Shown piece after piece: positions 10,356-21,507 of a stretch of 64,000 nucleotides of DNA. This DNA comes from Setomelanomma holmii (lineage: Eukaryota > Ascomycota > Dothideomycetes > Pleosporales > Phaeosphaeriaceae), in the NCBI GenBank assembly GCA_010015745.1, contig ML978176.1, positions 250,400-314,399 on the forward strand, written 5' to 3'. Each line of letters begins with the position of its first letter. The stretch's first letter is position 1. The position numbers and the translations under genes are program-made. The notes beneath the pieces are model-generated. The model was not told the origin of the DNA, did no database searches, and was given only the letters and a program-made list of their open reading frames with translations.

Positions 10356-12376
10356 ATGGGCAAGAAGAGGAAAGCAGGCGGTCGTGCATACGGTGAGCCA
10401 AAGGCACCGAAAACCGACGACTCGAAACTTGCGATCAATACTTGGGAAGATGTTGCAGACTCGGAGGACGAATTTCACATCAATCGCGACAAAGTCCTGC
10501 TCGATGAGGGACCAGCAGCGAAGAAGTTGAGGAAATGGCAGGAAGAAGGTGACTATTTGTGTGACCTGAGCCCAATAGACAAGCTGACATATGTTGCGCA
10601 GACAAATTTCTACAGCCATCAGACGAAGAAGTACTCGACTATAACGACGACAGTGATGACGACGATGCGGACGATCTTGACGAAGCAGAGTCCGGCGCTG
10701 AACCAGACGACCTCGATCCCGATCAGCGCCAGCACGCCGAGGAAGAGGACGAAGACTTGGGAGCATGGGGAGCATCGAAAAAGGACTACTACAACGCGGA
10801 TGCTATCGAGACTGAGCAGGATGCCTTGGACGAAGAAGCAGAGGCACGACGCTTACAAAAGAAGCAGCTGCAATCCATGACAGAAGCAGATTTTGGATTC
10901 GATGAGGACGAATGGCTTGGGCTAGACGGAAAGGATGCAGAAGGAGGCGCTGTTGTGACAGAGGTGCTTCCGCAACTTCAAATCACGGATAACATGTCAG
11001 AGGAGCAGAGACTCAAGATCATGCGGACACGATACCCAGAATTCGAGCACATATCGAGGGAGTATCTCCGCTTGCAAGCAGTTCACGATGAGCTGGCTGC
11101 GTCCGCCCGTGTTGCGGAGCGAGAGATAAAGGCACGCGTGGCGAAATTAAACCAGCTAGGATCGGCGGAGGCAGACACTCAGCGAACGCCCTTTGTTATC
11201 ACCAAGTATCGTGCTTGTGCGGCATATCTAGCTGCTATGGCTATGTACTTTGCCGTTCTCGGGTCGACGGCAAAGGACGATGGCTCCCCGGCCATCGCGC
11301 TGGACCCAAATGAGCTACATGAACATCCCGTCATGGAAAGCCTTCTCAAATGTCAGAAACTTTGGACCAGACTCGAGAGCCGACCGATCTTCGAAACTCT
11401 GGCGCGAGACGAGTCAGATGATGAGGCGTCCGTGTTCGAGGCAGCCAGTCCATTGACAGACGAAATAGAGGCCGTGATCAATTCGCAACCGAAGAAGGCA
11501 AAGAAGAGCAAGGCACAACGTGTAGCTGAAGCTGCGCAGGCAGAAGCAGCCGCGCGCCGTGCTGCCAAATTGGCAAAGACTGAACAGGATCTTGCATCAC
11601 TTGCGACACTGACCAACAAAGCCGCACTGAAGAAGGCAGCCAAGAAGAGGAAATCGACAGATCAAAAGCTCAATCTGCTCAATGCAGATGATTCCGATTT
11701 TGGCGAAGAGACAGAACTCACTGCTCACGAGCTTGCCGAGAAAGCGAAGAAGAAGAAATCGTTGCGCTTCTACACCTCACAGATCGCACAGAAAGCCAAC
11801 AAGCGCGACGTAGCCGGCAAAGACTACGGTGGTGACGCTGACATTCCACATCGAGAACGCCTCAAGGACCGCCAAGCCCGTCTGCAAGCTGAGGCAGAGA
11901 AACGCGGCCAGCATAAGGAGACAGCATCGGGTGTTGCCCTTGGCGAAGGCGGCGACAGCTCAGGCGACGAGAGCCCACCACCAAGGAATGAGGATTACGA
12001 AGACGAAGAAGGATACTATGACATGATTGCTGCAAGGTCCAATGCGAAGAAGCAGACGAAGTCTGAGCGCGCAGCTGCCTACGCTGAGGCTGCGAAACAG
12101 AATGCCACGGTCATTGAAGAGGAAGTCATTGGTGACGACGGGCGACGAATGATCAGCTACCAGATAGAGAAGAACAAGGGTCTCACGCCACACCGCAAGA
12201 AGAGCGTGAGGAACCCGAGAGTGAAGAAGAAGGAGAAGTACAAGGAGAAGCAAAAGAAGTTGAAGAGCATGATGCCAGTATTTGATAGTGCGAAGAAGCA
12301 GGCTGGTGGCGCGAACTATGGTGGTGAACTGACCGGTATCAAGAAGGGCCTGGTTAGGAGTAGGAAGCTTGGATAG
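10356..12376 (+). CDS. SAS10: Small-subunit processome protein Sas10/Utp3
   Basis: Nucleolar U3-associated protein of the SSU processome, needed for 18S rRNA maturation. Exons 10356-10548 and 10602-12376, with a 53-bp intron (10549-10601), encode 655 residues. The N-terminus is a basic motif (MGKKRKAGGRAYG), followed by WEDVADSEDEF and long acidic runs around 10640-10760. The Sas10/Utp3/C1D domain lies near 11000-11280 (MSEEQRLKIMRTRYPEFEHI, later TPFVITKYRACAAYLAAMAMYF). Lys-rich coiled stretches follow. The C-terminal Sas10 domain (about 12150-12376) shows ISYQIEKNKGLTPHRKK, RNPRVKKKEKY and GGELTGIKKGLVRSRKLG. The domain order is complete. Confidence 0.95.
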
Positions 12377-13712
12377 AACCAGTAAATGTTGCATCTCTAG
12401 CGGAGGACTACTCAGTCCTTCTATCACGATCGGGCCCTTGCGTTGTACATCTTACCTGACCGCGGACAAGCATCCACTAACATCGTGTGGTTGTGTGTTG
12501 TTGGATGTTTTCAGTTGAACTTTTGTGGTGAAGTTTGTTGCTGACAGGATCGAAAGCCACTGACTTCATTCGCTGATGCTCGAAAAGCTTGAAGGAACAC
12601 CAAATACACCGAACGTCATCAGCAAAACTGCAATTGGAAGAATTTCGAAATTTCACAGCAGCATTGTGTGAGTATCATGCAGCCACGCCGGAACTCGAAG
12701 CACAGAGCCTGTCCTTATCAACGCGGTCCTCACAGCTTGCCACGACAGCGCTCCAATAGACCCTGCATACCGGAATCGGGCGAGCCTGCATGGAGCCAGT
12801 TTACCCTTTTCTGGTAAACCAAGACATGCGCTGATATCACTTACCTCGTCGGCCGATCGCTCCGCATCATCACGAGACTCTGCCTCCGACGTACGCAGCC
12901 ACTTGACTGGTTTCTCCACACTTGGGAGTTACAGAAAAGATCAGCTGCCTCGAGAGCACCCGAACAGTGCACGGGTAGCGAGTACACCGTACTTTTACCT
13001 TTCATTGCAAGGATTTGATGCGCTGAGCTCAGCATCTGAGCCTTCTAGCAGTCCCAGTCAAGAAATTGACGATAGCCGTTTGTGCAGAACACAGCCAGCC
13101 AGTCTTAGCGCCAATGCCTTCGTAACGAAAGGGGAACCGACAAGCCCGCCGATTCGACAAACGAGGAAAGAACATTGGCCAAACGCGCCGTGACGATGGT
13201 GCTTCGCACAGCTATTGTGGAGAATGCGCAGTGGGCAGATCAGAAGAGCTTCTGCGTCACAGGGACTATGTGGGCCTCCAGGGACCAATGAACATGGCTA
13301 GCGAGTGGGAGCTAACGAAATTGAGGACTAGCACGTGGTACAAGCGTGCGAGGCCTGACTATCCTTTGACGTTGCTCGCGCGGTCGAGCTGAGGGGAGGA
13401 GAGGTATATAAGGTTCGGAAGAGACGGTGAGCATAGCGTGGTGGCAGACCCTGAGGCTTTTAGGCCCAGTATTCAATTTTGACTCGGGACTTCGCACTGC
13501 TGCTGTTTACTATTGCAAGGGAGTTGTACGTTCCTGGCTTCGTTTGTTACTGCCTCGTCAATCCATCGTCATTCTGTGTCCGCGGAAGATATCTGTGGGT
13601 TGGAATTTCCGACTGCGGAGGTCACACAGCGATAGTTCTTAGCAGACACAAAAGGCCTTGAGGACTTGTCTTTTACAATTACCAGTTTCAACAACTGGTC
13701 GTTCACCTACGA
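12377..13712. other. Intergenic region
   Basis: 1,336 bases between SAS10 and the luciferase-domain gene. No open frame here has a recognisable domain. A TATATAAG at 13405-13412 may belong to the promoter of the gene to the right. The 3' UTR of SAS10 occupies the start. Confidence 0.4.
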
Positions 13713-14609
13713 GTGAAGATGCACACAAGCACGCTCAGCGTACCATACTACCTCACCACCATGCTCTCAGAAACATACATTCACCTGTTCACTACGATCC
13801 TCACGCTCCTGCTCCCACCACTCCTGGCCTTCTACATCCACTACGACTACAAAGCCTTCCTCCGCCTCGGTCCCGGCGGCACACCCTCAACACCACTCGG
13901 CTACCTCAAGATCAAACTCCTCTCCTTAATTTGTCTCCGCGACCCCTTCAAACCTCTTCCCATTCCACCACACTTCCGACCCCAGCAGGGCTACTTCACC
14001 TCCCCGGCGCTCGCCACACGCAAAGGCTGCCGTCCCCTAGTCCAAGGCGTGGCACCCCAGCGCCAACAAACCCAAAAGAGCGATGGAAAGATCTACAAAC
14101 TATTGGTGACCCGCCTCCGCGCACTCGCCCAAGACCCGCGCAACCGCCTGGTCGAACGAACAAGCTGTTTCGAAAAACACTCCTCAGGCCTCTTTACCAG
14201 CATCCCCATCACACGCACCTGCGGCGGCGAAATCTGCCACGCGCACCCCTCGGACGGCAGCTTACACTTAACCCTGCACCCCTCGGACGCCAAACTCGTG
14301 CTCGAAAACCATTGGGGCGAGCGACACCCCTTGGCGCGCGGGGGCTGGTGTCGACGCTTCGTGCCCAGGGAGTTTATGCTGATTTATGCGCCGAGAGATG
14401 AGCGCGAGGTCGATGTTGTTATGCGGATTGTGGCTGCGAGTATTTGGTGGGTGAGTGGGATTGATGTGAATGGCGAAGAGGGCGGGCCGAGGAGGAGGAG
14501 TAAGGATGTTGAGGCTGTGGGGAGGGCGATGGAGGGAAGGGAGTGTTGGGCATGTAAGGTGCATGGGTGTGGTGGGAGGAGTGTGGAGAAGATGACTGGG
14601 GATGCTTGA
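13713..14609 (+). CDS. Fungal luciferase-domain (luciferase-like) membrane-anchored protein
   Basis: Single exon of 298 codons from 13713; an in-frame ATG at 13761 (MLSETYIHLF) with better context may be the real start. A hydrophobic segment (LFTTILTLLLPPLLAFYIHY) is followed by YKAFLRLGPGGTPSTPLGYL. The middle holds FEKHSSGLFTSIPI, and the most diagnostic part is GEICHAHPSDGSLHLTLHPS, then DAKLVLENHWGERHPLAR, FVPREFMLIYAPRDEREVDVV and IVAASIWWV. This matches the fungal family annotated as luciferase-domain proteins. The name is historical and no light-emitting function is implied. The His-rich strand suggests a metal or ligand site, which is inference. Function unknown. Confidence 0.75.
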   Translation: MKMHTSTLSVPYYLTTMLSETYIHLFTTILTLLLPPLLAFYIHYDYKAFLRLGPGGTPSTPLGYLKIKLLSLICLRDPFKPLPIPPHFRPQQGYFTSPALATRKGCRPLVQGVAPQRQQTQKSDGKIYKLLVTRLRALAQDPRNRLVERTSCFEKHSSGLFTSIPITRTCGGEICHAHPSDGSLHLTLHPSDAKLVLENHWGERHPLARGGWCRRFVPREFMLIYAPRDEREVDVVMRIVAASIWWVSGIDVNGEEGGPRRRSKDVEAVGRAMEGRECWACKVHGCGGRSVEKMTGDA

Positions 14610-14945
14610 GTGTCTTGTGATGTTTGCGTATGTGGGAGTTGGTTTTCGATGGGTCTGGTGTTCATTGGTCTTCGCTGAGGCGTTCAAAAGGGGACAGATT
14701 GATCGATTTTGTAGGGCGACTGCTCATTTCAGCGAGGCGTTTGGGATGTTTGGCGTTCATGGATAGCGGATATTATGCCTTTTGGTTCAGTCCAAGTGGA
14801 GAAAATGTATCAGATCATCATATTCTTTCCTCTTTCTCTCTTCCTGTCTTGAACTTCCTCAATGTCCATAGTACGATGTGCGAACATCCCTGCGCACCTC
14901 ATCCTCGCACCCTATGATACCCACACCCACCAGCATCCAGAACAC
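14610..14945. other. Convergent intergenic region
   Basis: 336 bases between two converging 3' ends (luciferase-domain gene and EMC5). It probably consists of both 3' UTRs. A pyrimidine-rich tract at about 14820-14850 is visible; nothing else is supported. Confidence 0.4.
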
Positions 14946-15416
14946 CTACTCCCCTTTCCCCCTTACCCACTCCTCATACTCCTTCCTCTTGCCCCTCGCA
15001 TCCCAAAACCCCTTCCTTCCCTCTCCCTTCCCCAGCCCCCCATCCAGTCCCAAAAACGCATACGGGTCCCCCTCACTCAACACCGCCTCTCCCTCCCGCG
15101 TATACTGCCCATCCGGCTTCCTTCCCTCACGACTGAGCTGGCCCGCCCATTTGGCCGTCTCGATGGGGCGCAGGGGTTGCGCGGAGATCACGATGCCGGT
15201 GGACAGGAGGACGATGGAGAAGAGGAGTTCGAGAGTGATATCGGTGGGAAGTGGGGAGGAGGAGAATGCGGTGGTATGTTCGTGGGCGGAATAGACGCTG
15301 TGAGGGGAGTGGGATTAGTATTTGCTTGAAGTTGGAAGATTGGGATGGAAGGGAGCGTACGCGTGTGTGAGGAATAGTGCGCCGAGGGTGTTGAGGATTG
15401 GGCCTAAAAAGCTCAT
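14946..15416 (-). CDS. EMC5: ER membrane protein complex subunit 5 (MMGT1 family)
   Basis: Subunit of the EMC, which inserts tail-anchored and multi-pass proteins into the ER membrane. Exons 15361-15416 and 14946-15297, with a 63-bp intron (15298-15360), encode 135 residues. Helix 1 is MSFLGPILNTLGALFLTHA leading into VYSAHEHT. Helix 2 is LELLFSIVLLSTGIVISAQPL. The cytosolic tail contains ETAKWAGQLSREG and the family ending GFWDARGKRKEYEEWVRGKGE. The size and two-helix layout fit fungal Emc5 (magnesium-transporter-1 family). The intron splits a GC|C Ala codon, in phase. Confidence 0.88.
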
Positions 15417-16008
15417 GGTGAAGCTTGGTGGGAGCTGTCAAGCTCTAATTGCGCTGCAGTTGCGCTGCAGGATTTGTATGGGCGGTGAATCTCTGGTTGT
15501 ATAATGGCAACAACGTTCGCGCAGGAATTGCTGGCTAGGCGTGAATGTCGATTGAGAATGTCTGCAAATGTGGTTGTTGGTGCTGCACGAAGCGATGAAC
15601 TTCTGACGTGCTTGGCGCTCGGTCCGCTTGAGCAAGCTCGCAGCTCCGACACACCCTTACCCCGTCTCCAACATTCACTGTATCACAAAGCCACCCGGAT
15701 GACATTGCCTGCCCCTACAGCAAATGTCAGGATTTGGCGAAACATCACGTGAAGCGAGTGCAGACTGTACGAGAAACCATTTGGAAAAACCAAGGCATGG
15801 GCCTGGGAAGGCTTAGGCAGTAACATATCGAAAACAATCGAGGATTGCGCTGTCTACCTTCGGAGGTCAACCCTCGTTGCGAAGCCGTCGGAACTTACAC
15901 CTCGGAGCTTGCTTATGAATTCCAAGGCAGCGAGGTACAGCACGACACGCACGAACTCGGACTTTCAGTATTGGCTCTTTCGCGCTCCGACAGTCTTTAG
16001 GACTATTT
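15417..16008. other. Intergenic region upstream of EMC5
   Basis: 592 bases between the EMC5 start and the stop of the rhodopsin-domain gene. Small frames on both strands have no supporting features. It presumably contains the EMC5 promoter. Confidence 0.4.
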
Positions 16009-17248
16009 CTATCTTCTCCCTGTCATGGCATTCTCCAAGTCACAGTGCTCTCTGCCCTCTCTATCTACCTCCCAACTAGTTGGTGCCTTCCACCACTTCC
16101 TATCATGCAGCTTTTCTGTCTTCCTACTTTCGTCCGTAAGCGTACGTTGGGTGGATGGTTTGGCGACCTTTCGTAGGAAGTCTTGACCTGCCGAACCCGT
16201 CTGTGTATCGATTGTCACGATGTTGAGGTCGCTCGTTCGGATCTCCCGATCAGGATAGTCTTCAAAATCATGCCTGAGACCGGGGAGATAGTGGAGGAGG
16301 ACAACCTTGATACTGGGCGCGCAAGCGACAATAATTGCGAGATGATTCTCCACGGCGGCACATATCACCGTCATCGCGTTGCGGCGTGTAAAATTCGGTG
16401 AAGTATTCTGTGCATGGACAAAATATATGCGTACACTGCTGGCCGCTAGACACAGAACTCCAAGCGCGAACAGCATGTTGACGGCGATTCGTTTCGATCT
16501 ACTGACGCGCAGATTCCAGACAAAGACCAACGGCATGGCGTAGAGGATCACATCTGTAGCTAGCATGAAGCAGCTGTTGAACAAGTTGAAGGCTGGCCAG
16601 CTTGCGCAGTGTCCTCGTACTCTTGCACCATCCCATACCTTATGTATGGGATTGCATTGAAAGATGGTTACGCCCAGGCAGGTCACCCCAAAGGCGAAGG
16701 CCATAACTTGCCTGAGTTGCGAAAGGAAGTCAGCGATGCATTCTGCATATCAGGTCCCTGCTGCACTTACATGACATTGATGAAGCGGCGAGCCCATCGG
16801 TCGATTGTTAGTGTCGTGTAAAACAGTAGAAGCGAGGCCTTGACCGTCCAATTGCATGTGAAGTAGAACGCTCTATAAATCAGAACGAGCTAGCTGGAGT
16901 CAACCGAGGTTTGATCCTTTCCGGTGGGCGCGGGCGAACCTTGAAAACCATTCTCAAGTTTTTGGCTGTTACTTCATCCTTCGGTAAGCCGAGACCATAG
17001 CGTGAAGCGATCATGAGCAGGGTGGAAAAAGTGGATGCTAACAACGCTGCCAGCATAATGAGGGCTGTTCCAGTCAGTCTTCGGTCCTGACATGCGAGGA
17101 TTTTCTAATCATGGAGAAGCTTACCGTCATGCCAACTGAATGGTCTCTTCAGCAACACCTTTCTCCCGACCCTGCATGCTATGGCCGTCAGGCTCAGCAC
17201 GATCAATACAACGTTGGTGACGATGAGAGCAGACCTGAGGTCTCCCAT
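16009..17248 (-). CDS. Fungal rhodopsin-domain integral membrane protein (seven helices)
   Basis: Four exons (17125-17248, 16940-17064, 16771-16889, 16009-16711) encode 356 residues. Introns of 60, 50 and 59 bp are phase-consistent. The start Met at 17248 (MGDLRSALIVTNVVLIVLSL) is preceded by an in-frame stop. Successive hydrophobic segments include LIMLAALLASTFSTLLMIA, the conserved VKASLLLFY, MAFAFGVTCLGVTIFQCNPI, FMLATDVILYAMPLVFVWNL, MLFALGVLCLAASSVRIYFV and LAIIVACAPSIKVV. The order and the FQC-P and LPLVFVWNLR-type motifs fit the fungal rhodopsin-domain family, often found beside secreted-effector or metabolite genes. No retinal-binding Lys can be assigned, and function is unknown. It is divergently arranged with the FAD monooxygenase at 18173. 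Confidence 0.8.
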
Positions 17249-18172
17249 GGCTTCAGAATCGCGGCTGGTTGCAACTCATGCTGTCCTTGGAGGTGTCGCC
17301 ACAATATACCACATATTGAGGACTTGGTGAGGCTGACCAAGACTCATGCATGGCGCACAAGCAGTGAGGTTACTAAGAACCTTAAAACCTCATATCACGA
17401 TCTACGGTACTTATTCAACGGAACAGCCCCTCAGAAAGTCCGGTCGCTCACGCCATTCTGTTCAAGCGATCGATCGTCTTCGCCTCAACATGTCCTGCGC
17501 TGCGATCAAAAATATAGATGAACTCCGAGGACTACGCTATGCAACCACTAGACGAAGTAGACAAGCTGTCCGTCTAGCATAAGAGATGACATGTTTTCGC
17601 ACCGTAAGATCAGCAGAACGACCCGGCATTGAGTGAAAAAGATCACAACTGAAATACATACTGTATTTTTGCAAAAGACGAACGCTCGATGAGCTTGAAA
17701 AATGCTCAAGTACGATGGCACGCCTAAAGGGACAGACATGCCGAATTGGATAAGTGGACGATGATTAAGCACTGCGCCCGCTGACACCTCAAGGGTCTGC
17801 ACGACTGAACGAGGAATATTTGCAAAACTTTGCGACACCCCGCAACGGTCTCAAAGCCGCTTACGGAATAAGGCAGCCATGTCCTGAGGTTGCGATTGGA
17901 CGCTCGATCCAATGGCCCCATCGGAGGCAGTCTGGTCTTGCGACACCGTCGAGGTCAGCTCGGAGGATACATGTCGGTGATGTTATCGCCGACGCAGACG
18001 TCGGAGGAAGAGTCGGACCTCATGCTCAGGCAACGGCTTTGAGCCACATGGGAGATAAAGCACTGTACTTGTTCGGGATGAACTGAAGCCTTTCCAAATG
18101 ACACGCCGCTTCCGTTAAAGAATTGCTTGTCTCTACAGAGTCTTGAAGCCAGCTTTTCTCCATTCACCGCGC
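17249..18172. promoter_or_regulatory. Divergent intergenic region (rhodopsin-domain gene / FAD monooxygenase)
   Basis: 924 bases between two outward-reading genes. Frames here (for example 17548-17838 minus, 17111-17521 plus) show no domain and are likely spurious. The region should contain both promoters; no specific operator was recognised. Confidence 0.4.
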
Positions 18173-19522
18173 ATGGCCAGCATACTGGATCGACCCGTAA
18201 AAGCACCAATGCCTCTCAGTATCCTCATAATAGGTGCAGGATGCGCAGGACCTGCTCTCGCGCTCATGCTCCAGAAGAGTGATCCACGCCACAACGTTAC
18301 TGTCATTGAGCGCTTTCCATCTCTACGCACTGGCGGCCAACAGCTCGATCTCAAATCTCAGGGAATTCCTATCGCGCGGGGAATGGGTCTTCTTGATGCT
18401 CTGAAAGCAGCATGCGTCCATGAGACTGGCATGAAGCTTGTCGACCATAACGGCAAAGCTTTAATGCAGTTCGGAGTCAAACCCGCAAAAGAGCACGGAA
18501 CACATGGACTAGGATTGACGAATGAGTACGAGATCATGCGCGGAGACATGGTCAAGGTGTTTTACGACGCAAGCATAGCAGAGAGACAAAAGATCAAAGA
18601 GGACAGGGGCCAAGAAGGCAATCTAACATACAAGTTCAATACCACAGCAACGCACCTCGATCAATCCGAGGACGGAGTCAACGTGACCTTCTCGGACGGC
18701 CAGATCCAACAGTTCGATCTCGTCGTCGCAGCAGACGGCCAGAACTCGCGCACTCGACGCATGGCTTTTAGCAACGACGTCAACGCTCAATGCTTCAAGA
18801 CCCTAGGCGTCCATGCAGCGTACTACGATATCCCACGCGTCGAGTCCGACGACAGCGATGCGCACATCTACTTCGCGCCCGGTAGTCGCATGGTTATGAC
18901 GCGCACGGGCGACCGGCCCATAACGCAAGTCTACCTGTTCATCATGAAGGACAAGGCGCGCCACGAGCACTTTAAGAGCGTGCACAAGTTGCCTCTCGAA
19001 AAGCAAAAAGAGGCATGGATCGAGGTCTTCCACGACGCGGGCTGGGAGTGTGGGCGGTTTGTGGAGGGTATGAAGACCACGGACGACTTCTATGCTCACG
19101 AAGTCGGACAGGTGCATATGCCGCAGCTGTACAGCGGTCGCGTCGTCCTGCTCGGTGACTCGGGATATTGTCCGTCTCCCTTCACGGGCATGGGGACCAC
19201 GCTATCTTTTATCGGGTCGTACATTCTCACTGGCGAGCTGGCAAAACATGGCAATGATGTCGGATCGGCATTGCAGGCATACCACGACCAAATGCAGACG
19301 CCGCTCGAGAAGTATCAGAGGATGGCTGGTGGAGCGGAAACGAATTTCTATCCGAGTTCGCAGCTGGGTATTACGGTTACCAATCATGTGCTGTGGGTGC
19401 TGTCGAGCTTGAAGATTGACAAGTTGATGATGTGGGTTGGTGGATGGGTGCCGGAGAGTAAGGATGGTTGGGAATTGCCTATGTATACTGGATTGAGTCT
19501 GAGAGATGAGAGTAAAGTGTAA
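18173..19522 (+). CDS. FAD-dependent monooxygenase, TetX/aromatic-hydroxylase type
   Basis: Intronless, 449 residues from the ATG at 18173 (MASILDRPVK). The Rossmann motif is IIGAGCAGPALA (GxGxxG at 21-26), the DG motif is LVVAADGQNSRTRR (188-189), and the GD motif is VVLLGDSGYCPSPFTGMG (328-329), which binds the FAD ribose. This triad defines class A flavin monooxygenases of the PHBH fold. The closest relatives are TetX-like proteins common in fungal secondary metabolism and xenobiotic turnover. The C-terminus (LPMYTGLSLRDESKV) has no membrane helix. Substrate cannot be told, and no other biosynthetic gene is adjacent. All three motifs are intact. Confidence 0.85.
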   Translation: MASILDRPVKAPMPLSILIIGAGCAGPALALMLQKSDPRHNVTVIERFPSLRTGGQQLDLKSQGIPIARGMGLLDALKAACVHETGMKLVDHNGKALMQFGVKPAKEHGTHGLGLTNEYEIMRGDMVKVFYDASIAERQKIKEDRGQEGNLTYKFNTTATHLDQSEDGVNVTFSDGQIQQFDLVVAADGQNSRTRRMAFSNDVNAQCFKTLGVHAAYYDIPRVESDDSDAHIYFAPGSRMVMTRTGDRPITQVYLFIMKDKARHEHFKSVHKLPLEKQKEAWIEVFHDAGWECGRFVEGMKTTDDFYAHEVGQVHMPQLYSGRVVLLGDSGYCPSPFTGMGTTLSFIGSYILTGELAKHGNDVGSALQAYHDQMQTPLEKYQRMAGGAETNFYPSSQLGITVTNHVLWVLSSLKIDKLMMWVGGWVPESKDGWELPMYTGLSLRDESKV

Positions 19523-19727
19523 TGGGACACAGTTCCATGTCTACCAGGCTGTATGGTTGGCGAATGGACTGTACTTGTAGTTTCGATGAGGTCTTCATAG
19601 GTATGTGTCGGAAGTGCGCATGACCCACGATAGCAACATCCCCACTCCGCTCTTCAATCTCATGTTGTGCATAACGCCGAACGCGCTGCCAAGGTCGTGC
19701 ATGTTAGTGATCATGGATAATGCTGTA

Positions 19728-19797
19728 ACGTACTCCACGGGCGAGTGGGCCACCTTGCCAAGCCCCCACCAAAATCTATCGTCACCCACAGTAGAAA
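19728..19797 (+). repeat. Left terminal inverted repeat of the transposon
   Basis: Starts ACGTACTCCACGGGC immediately after the TA at 19726-19727 and is the reverse complement of 21508-21577 apart from three mismatches (positions 16, 58 and 60 of the repeat). Confidence 0.95.
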
Positions 19798-19825
19798 ACT
19801 GTCTACAACAGTAGAAAATGGTCCT

Positions 19826-19849
19826 GTAGAGTACTGTACAGTACTCTAC
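19826..19849. repeat. 24-bp perfect palindrome inside the transposon
   Basis: Bases 19826-19849 read the same on both strands (half-site GTAGAGTACTGT). It lies two bases past the transposase stop (19851-19853, minus strand). It could fold as a 3'-end hairpin or act as a protein-binding site; which one is unknown. Confidence 0.85.
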
Positions 19850-19850
19850 A

Positions 19851-21503
19851 TTAATCAGAGACTATTTCTACTACTTTTCCACATGTGCGCGAGTTATGCC
19901 CAGCCTTACTGCAGTGTCCACAGCGCCTTTGAGTTGACTCACTGCCCTCAGCGCACGCGCTTTTCTTCGCCTTCTTCCTATCACTACGCGCTGCAAACTC
20001 CTTCAATGTAGTTAAGCGCACGCCCTCTTCAGCTGTAAGGGTTCCCCCTACCTGTATACGCTTTCTCTTACGTGTTTTACGGCGTGAGGCGGCCTCATTA
20101 GCTGCTTGAAGCTCCTTGACTTGGTTGCGCACTAACACCAAGGAACTTGAGATCATTGCTGCACCTTTTGAGAGTTTTTCAAGGGCATCAACCATTGATG
20201 AAGGCGAGCTATCTACATGCCTTCGAATCCTCTCTTGAAGCAGCGTCGATTGTGACCTAAATTCTAGGGTATTGCTTGGGGTTTTGGACACCCAGGGGAG
20301 GTCGTCAACGGGGGTTGGTGTAGGTGTACAAAGGTGGACATCCATCTTCGATATCACCGCCTCTAGGTTAAATAGAACCAAGCTAGCGCCTTGAAAGCTT
20401 CCTTGGATATTGCTTTTAGTAATAGACTCCTTAAAAGTAGCAATAAAGCAGGGCAAGAACTCAAGTTGGGAGACGTGAGTAATCCCGTTGCGCATCAAGT
20501 TCTCGACTTGGTGCCCGTACGCCCTCTTCATTGGCGAGAAACAACCTACATCAAGCGGCTGCAGGAGGTGCGATGAGTGAGAAGGCATGCAGAGAGTGAT
20601 GATCTTGTTCTCCTTGCAGTAATTCTGGAAATCGAGCGAGTTGTGGCTCTCGTGGCCGTCAATAATGAGCAATCGTACTGTGCCAACAGTACGTTTTCTT
20701 ATATGAGCATCAAAGTGCTTCAACCACGCCAGGCCAAGCTCATTATTTGTCCAGCCGTTCTCAGAGACCCCAATAACCCAATCAGGAGGTAGGTTTTCCT
20801 CCTTGTACCAGGCGGAGAGGTGGTTCTTGCCCTGGAAGATGACGAAGGGTGGGATTGCCCACCCAGTTGCGTTGACGCCTATGATCACCGTAGTCCACTC
20901 TCGATCACCCTGCTGTACCATCTTCGGCCGTCCTCGACGCTCAGAGCCTGTGACTACTGCTCCAGTTGATATTACGCCCATCATGAAGCCAGACTCGTCA
21001 AAGTTGTAGGAGTCTTCATCAAGGATGCCGTACTTAGCTTTCGTATTCTCCACAAGTCGGAACCAGCCTCGTACAGCCTCAGGATCTTCGCAGAGAGCTC
21101 TCTTGTGGTCGTACTTGCGATTGAACTTGACTTTGAGCTCAGGGCAATGCTTAACAAAGGTCCCAGCCCAGTTAATGCCTACTGGCCGTTGGCCACGCTC
21201 CTTGCGCAGTGAGTTGGCAATGTCTGCAACAGCAGCAAGCCGGGGTGAAAATCCTCGTATATCAAGTTCAAGGATATGTTGAACAATCACCTCTGCCTCA
21301 GTCAGACAAAGGTTGGCTGAGTTGGGTGCGCAATCGCGTCAAAAGGGAGTTCCAGCGCGTCGTCGGCCAAGCGTCACTCGAGAGACTCCGTAGATCTTAG
21401 CAGCCCGTCGTACTGAGAGATTTGCGTCTTGTTGGATAGCTAGAAGCGCAAGCTGTAATCGAGCCTCCTATGAAGCTGGTAATTCGTTGGGTTGTTGAGC
21501 CAT
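19851..21503 (-). pseudogene. Fot1/pogo-type DDE transposase with two nonsense codons
   Basis: Frame of 550 positions from ATG 21503 to stop 19851. The N-terminal Psq-type helix-turn-helix (LSVRRAAKIYGVSRVTL) is followed by a CENP-B-like DNA-binding segment. The DDE core is visible: YNFDESGF (first Asp), LLIIDGHESHNS (second Asp) and HLLQPLDVGCF (third Asp). A zinc knuckle near the C-terminus reads CGHCSKAGHNSRTC (CX2CX4HX4C). Stops interrupt it at codon 12 (TAG, 21468-21470) and codon 55 (TGA, 21339-21341). Both can be explained by single C-to-T changes (CAG to TAG, CGA to TGA), compatible with light repeat-induced point mutation or cytosine deamination. The downstream 495 codons are open, so decay is mild. 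Confidence 0.92.
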
Positions 21504-21507
21504 CACG

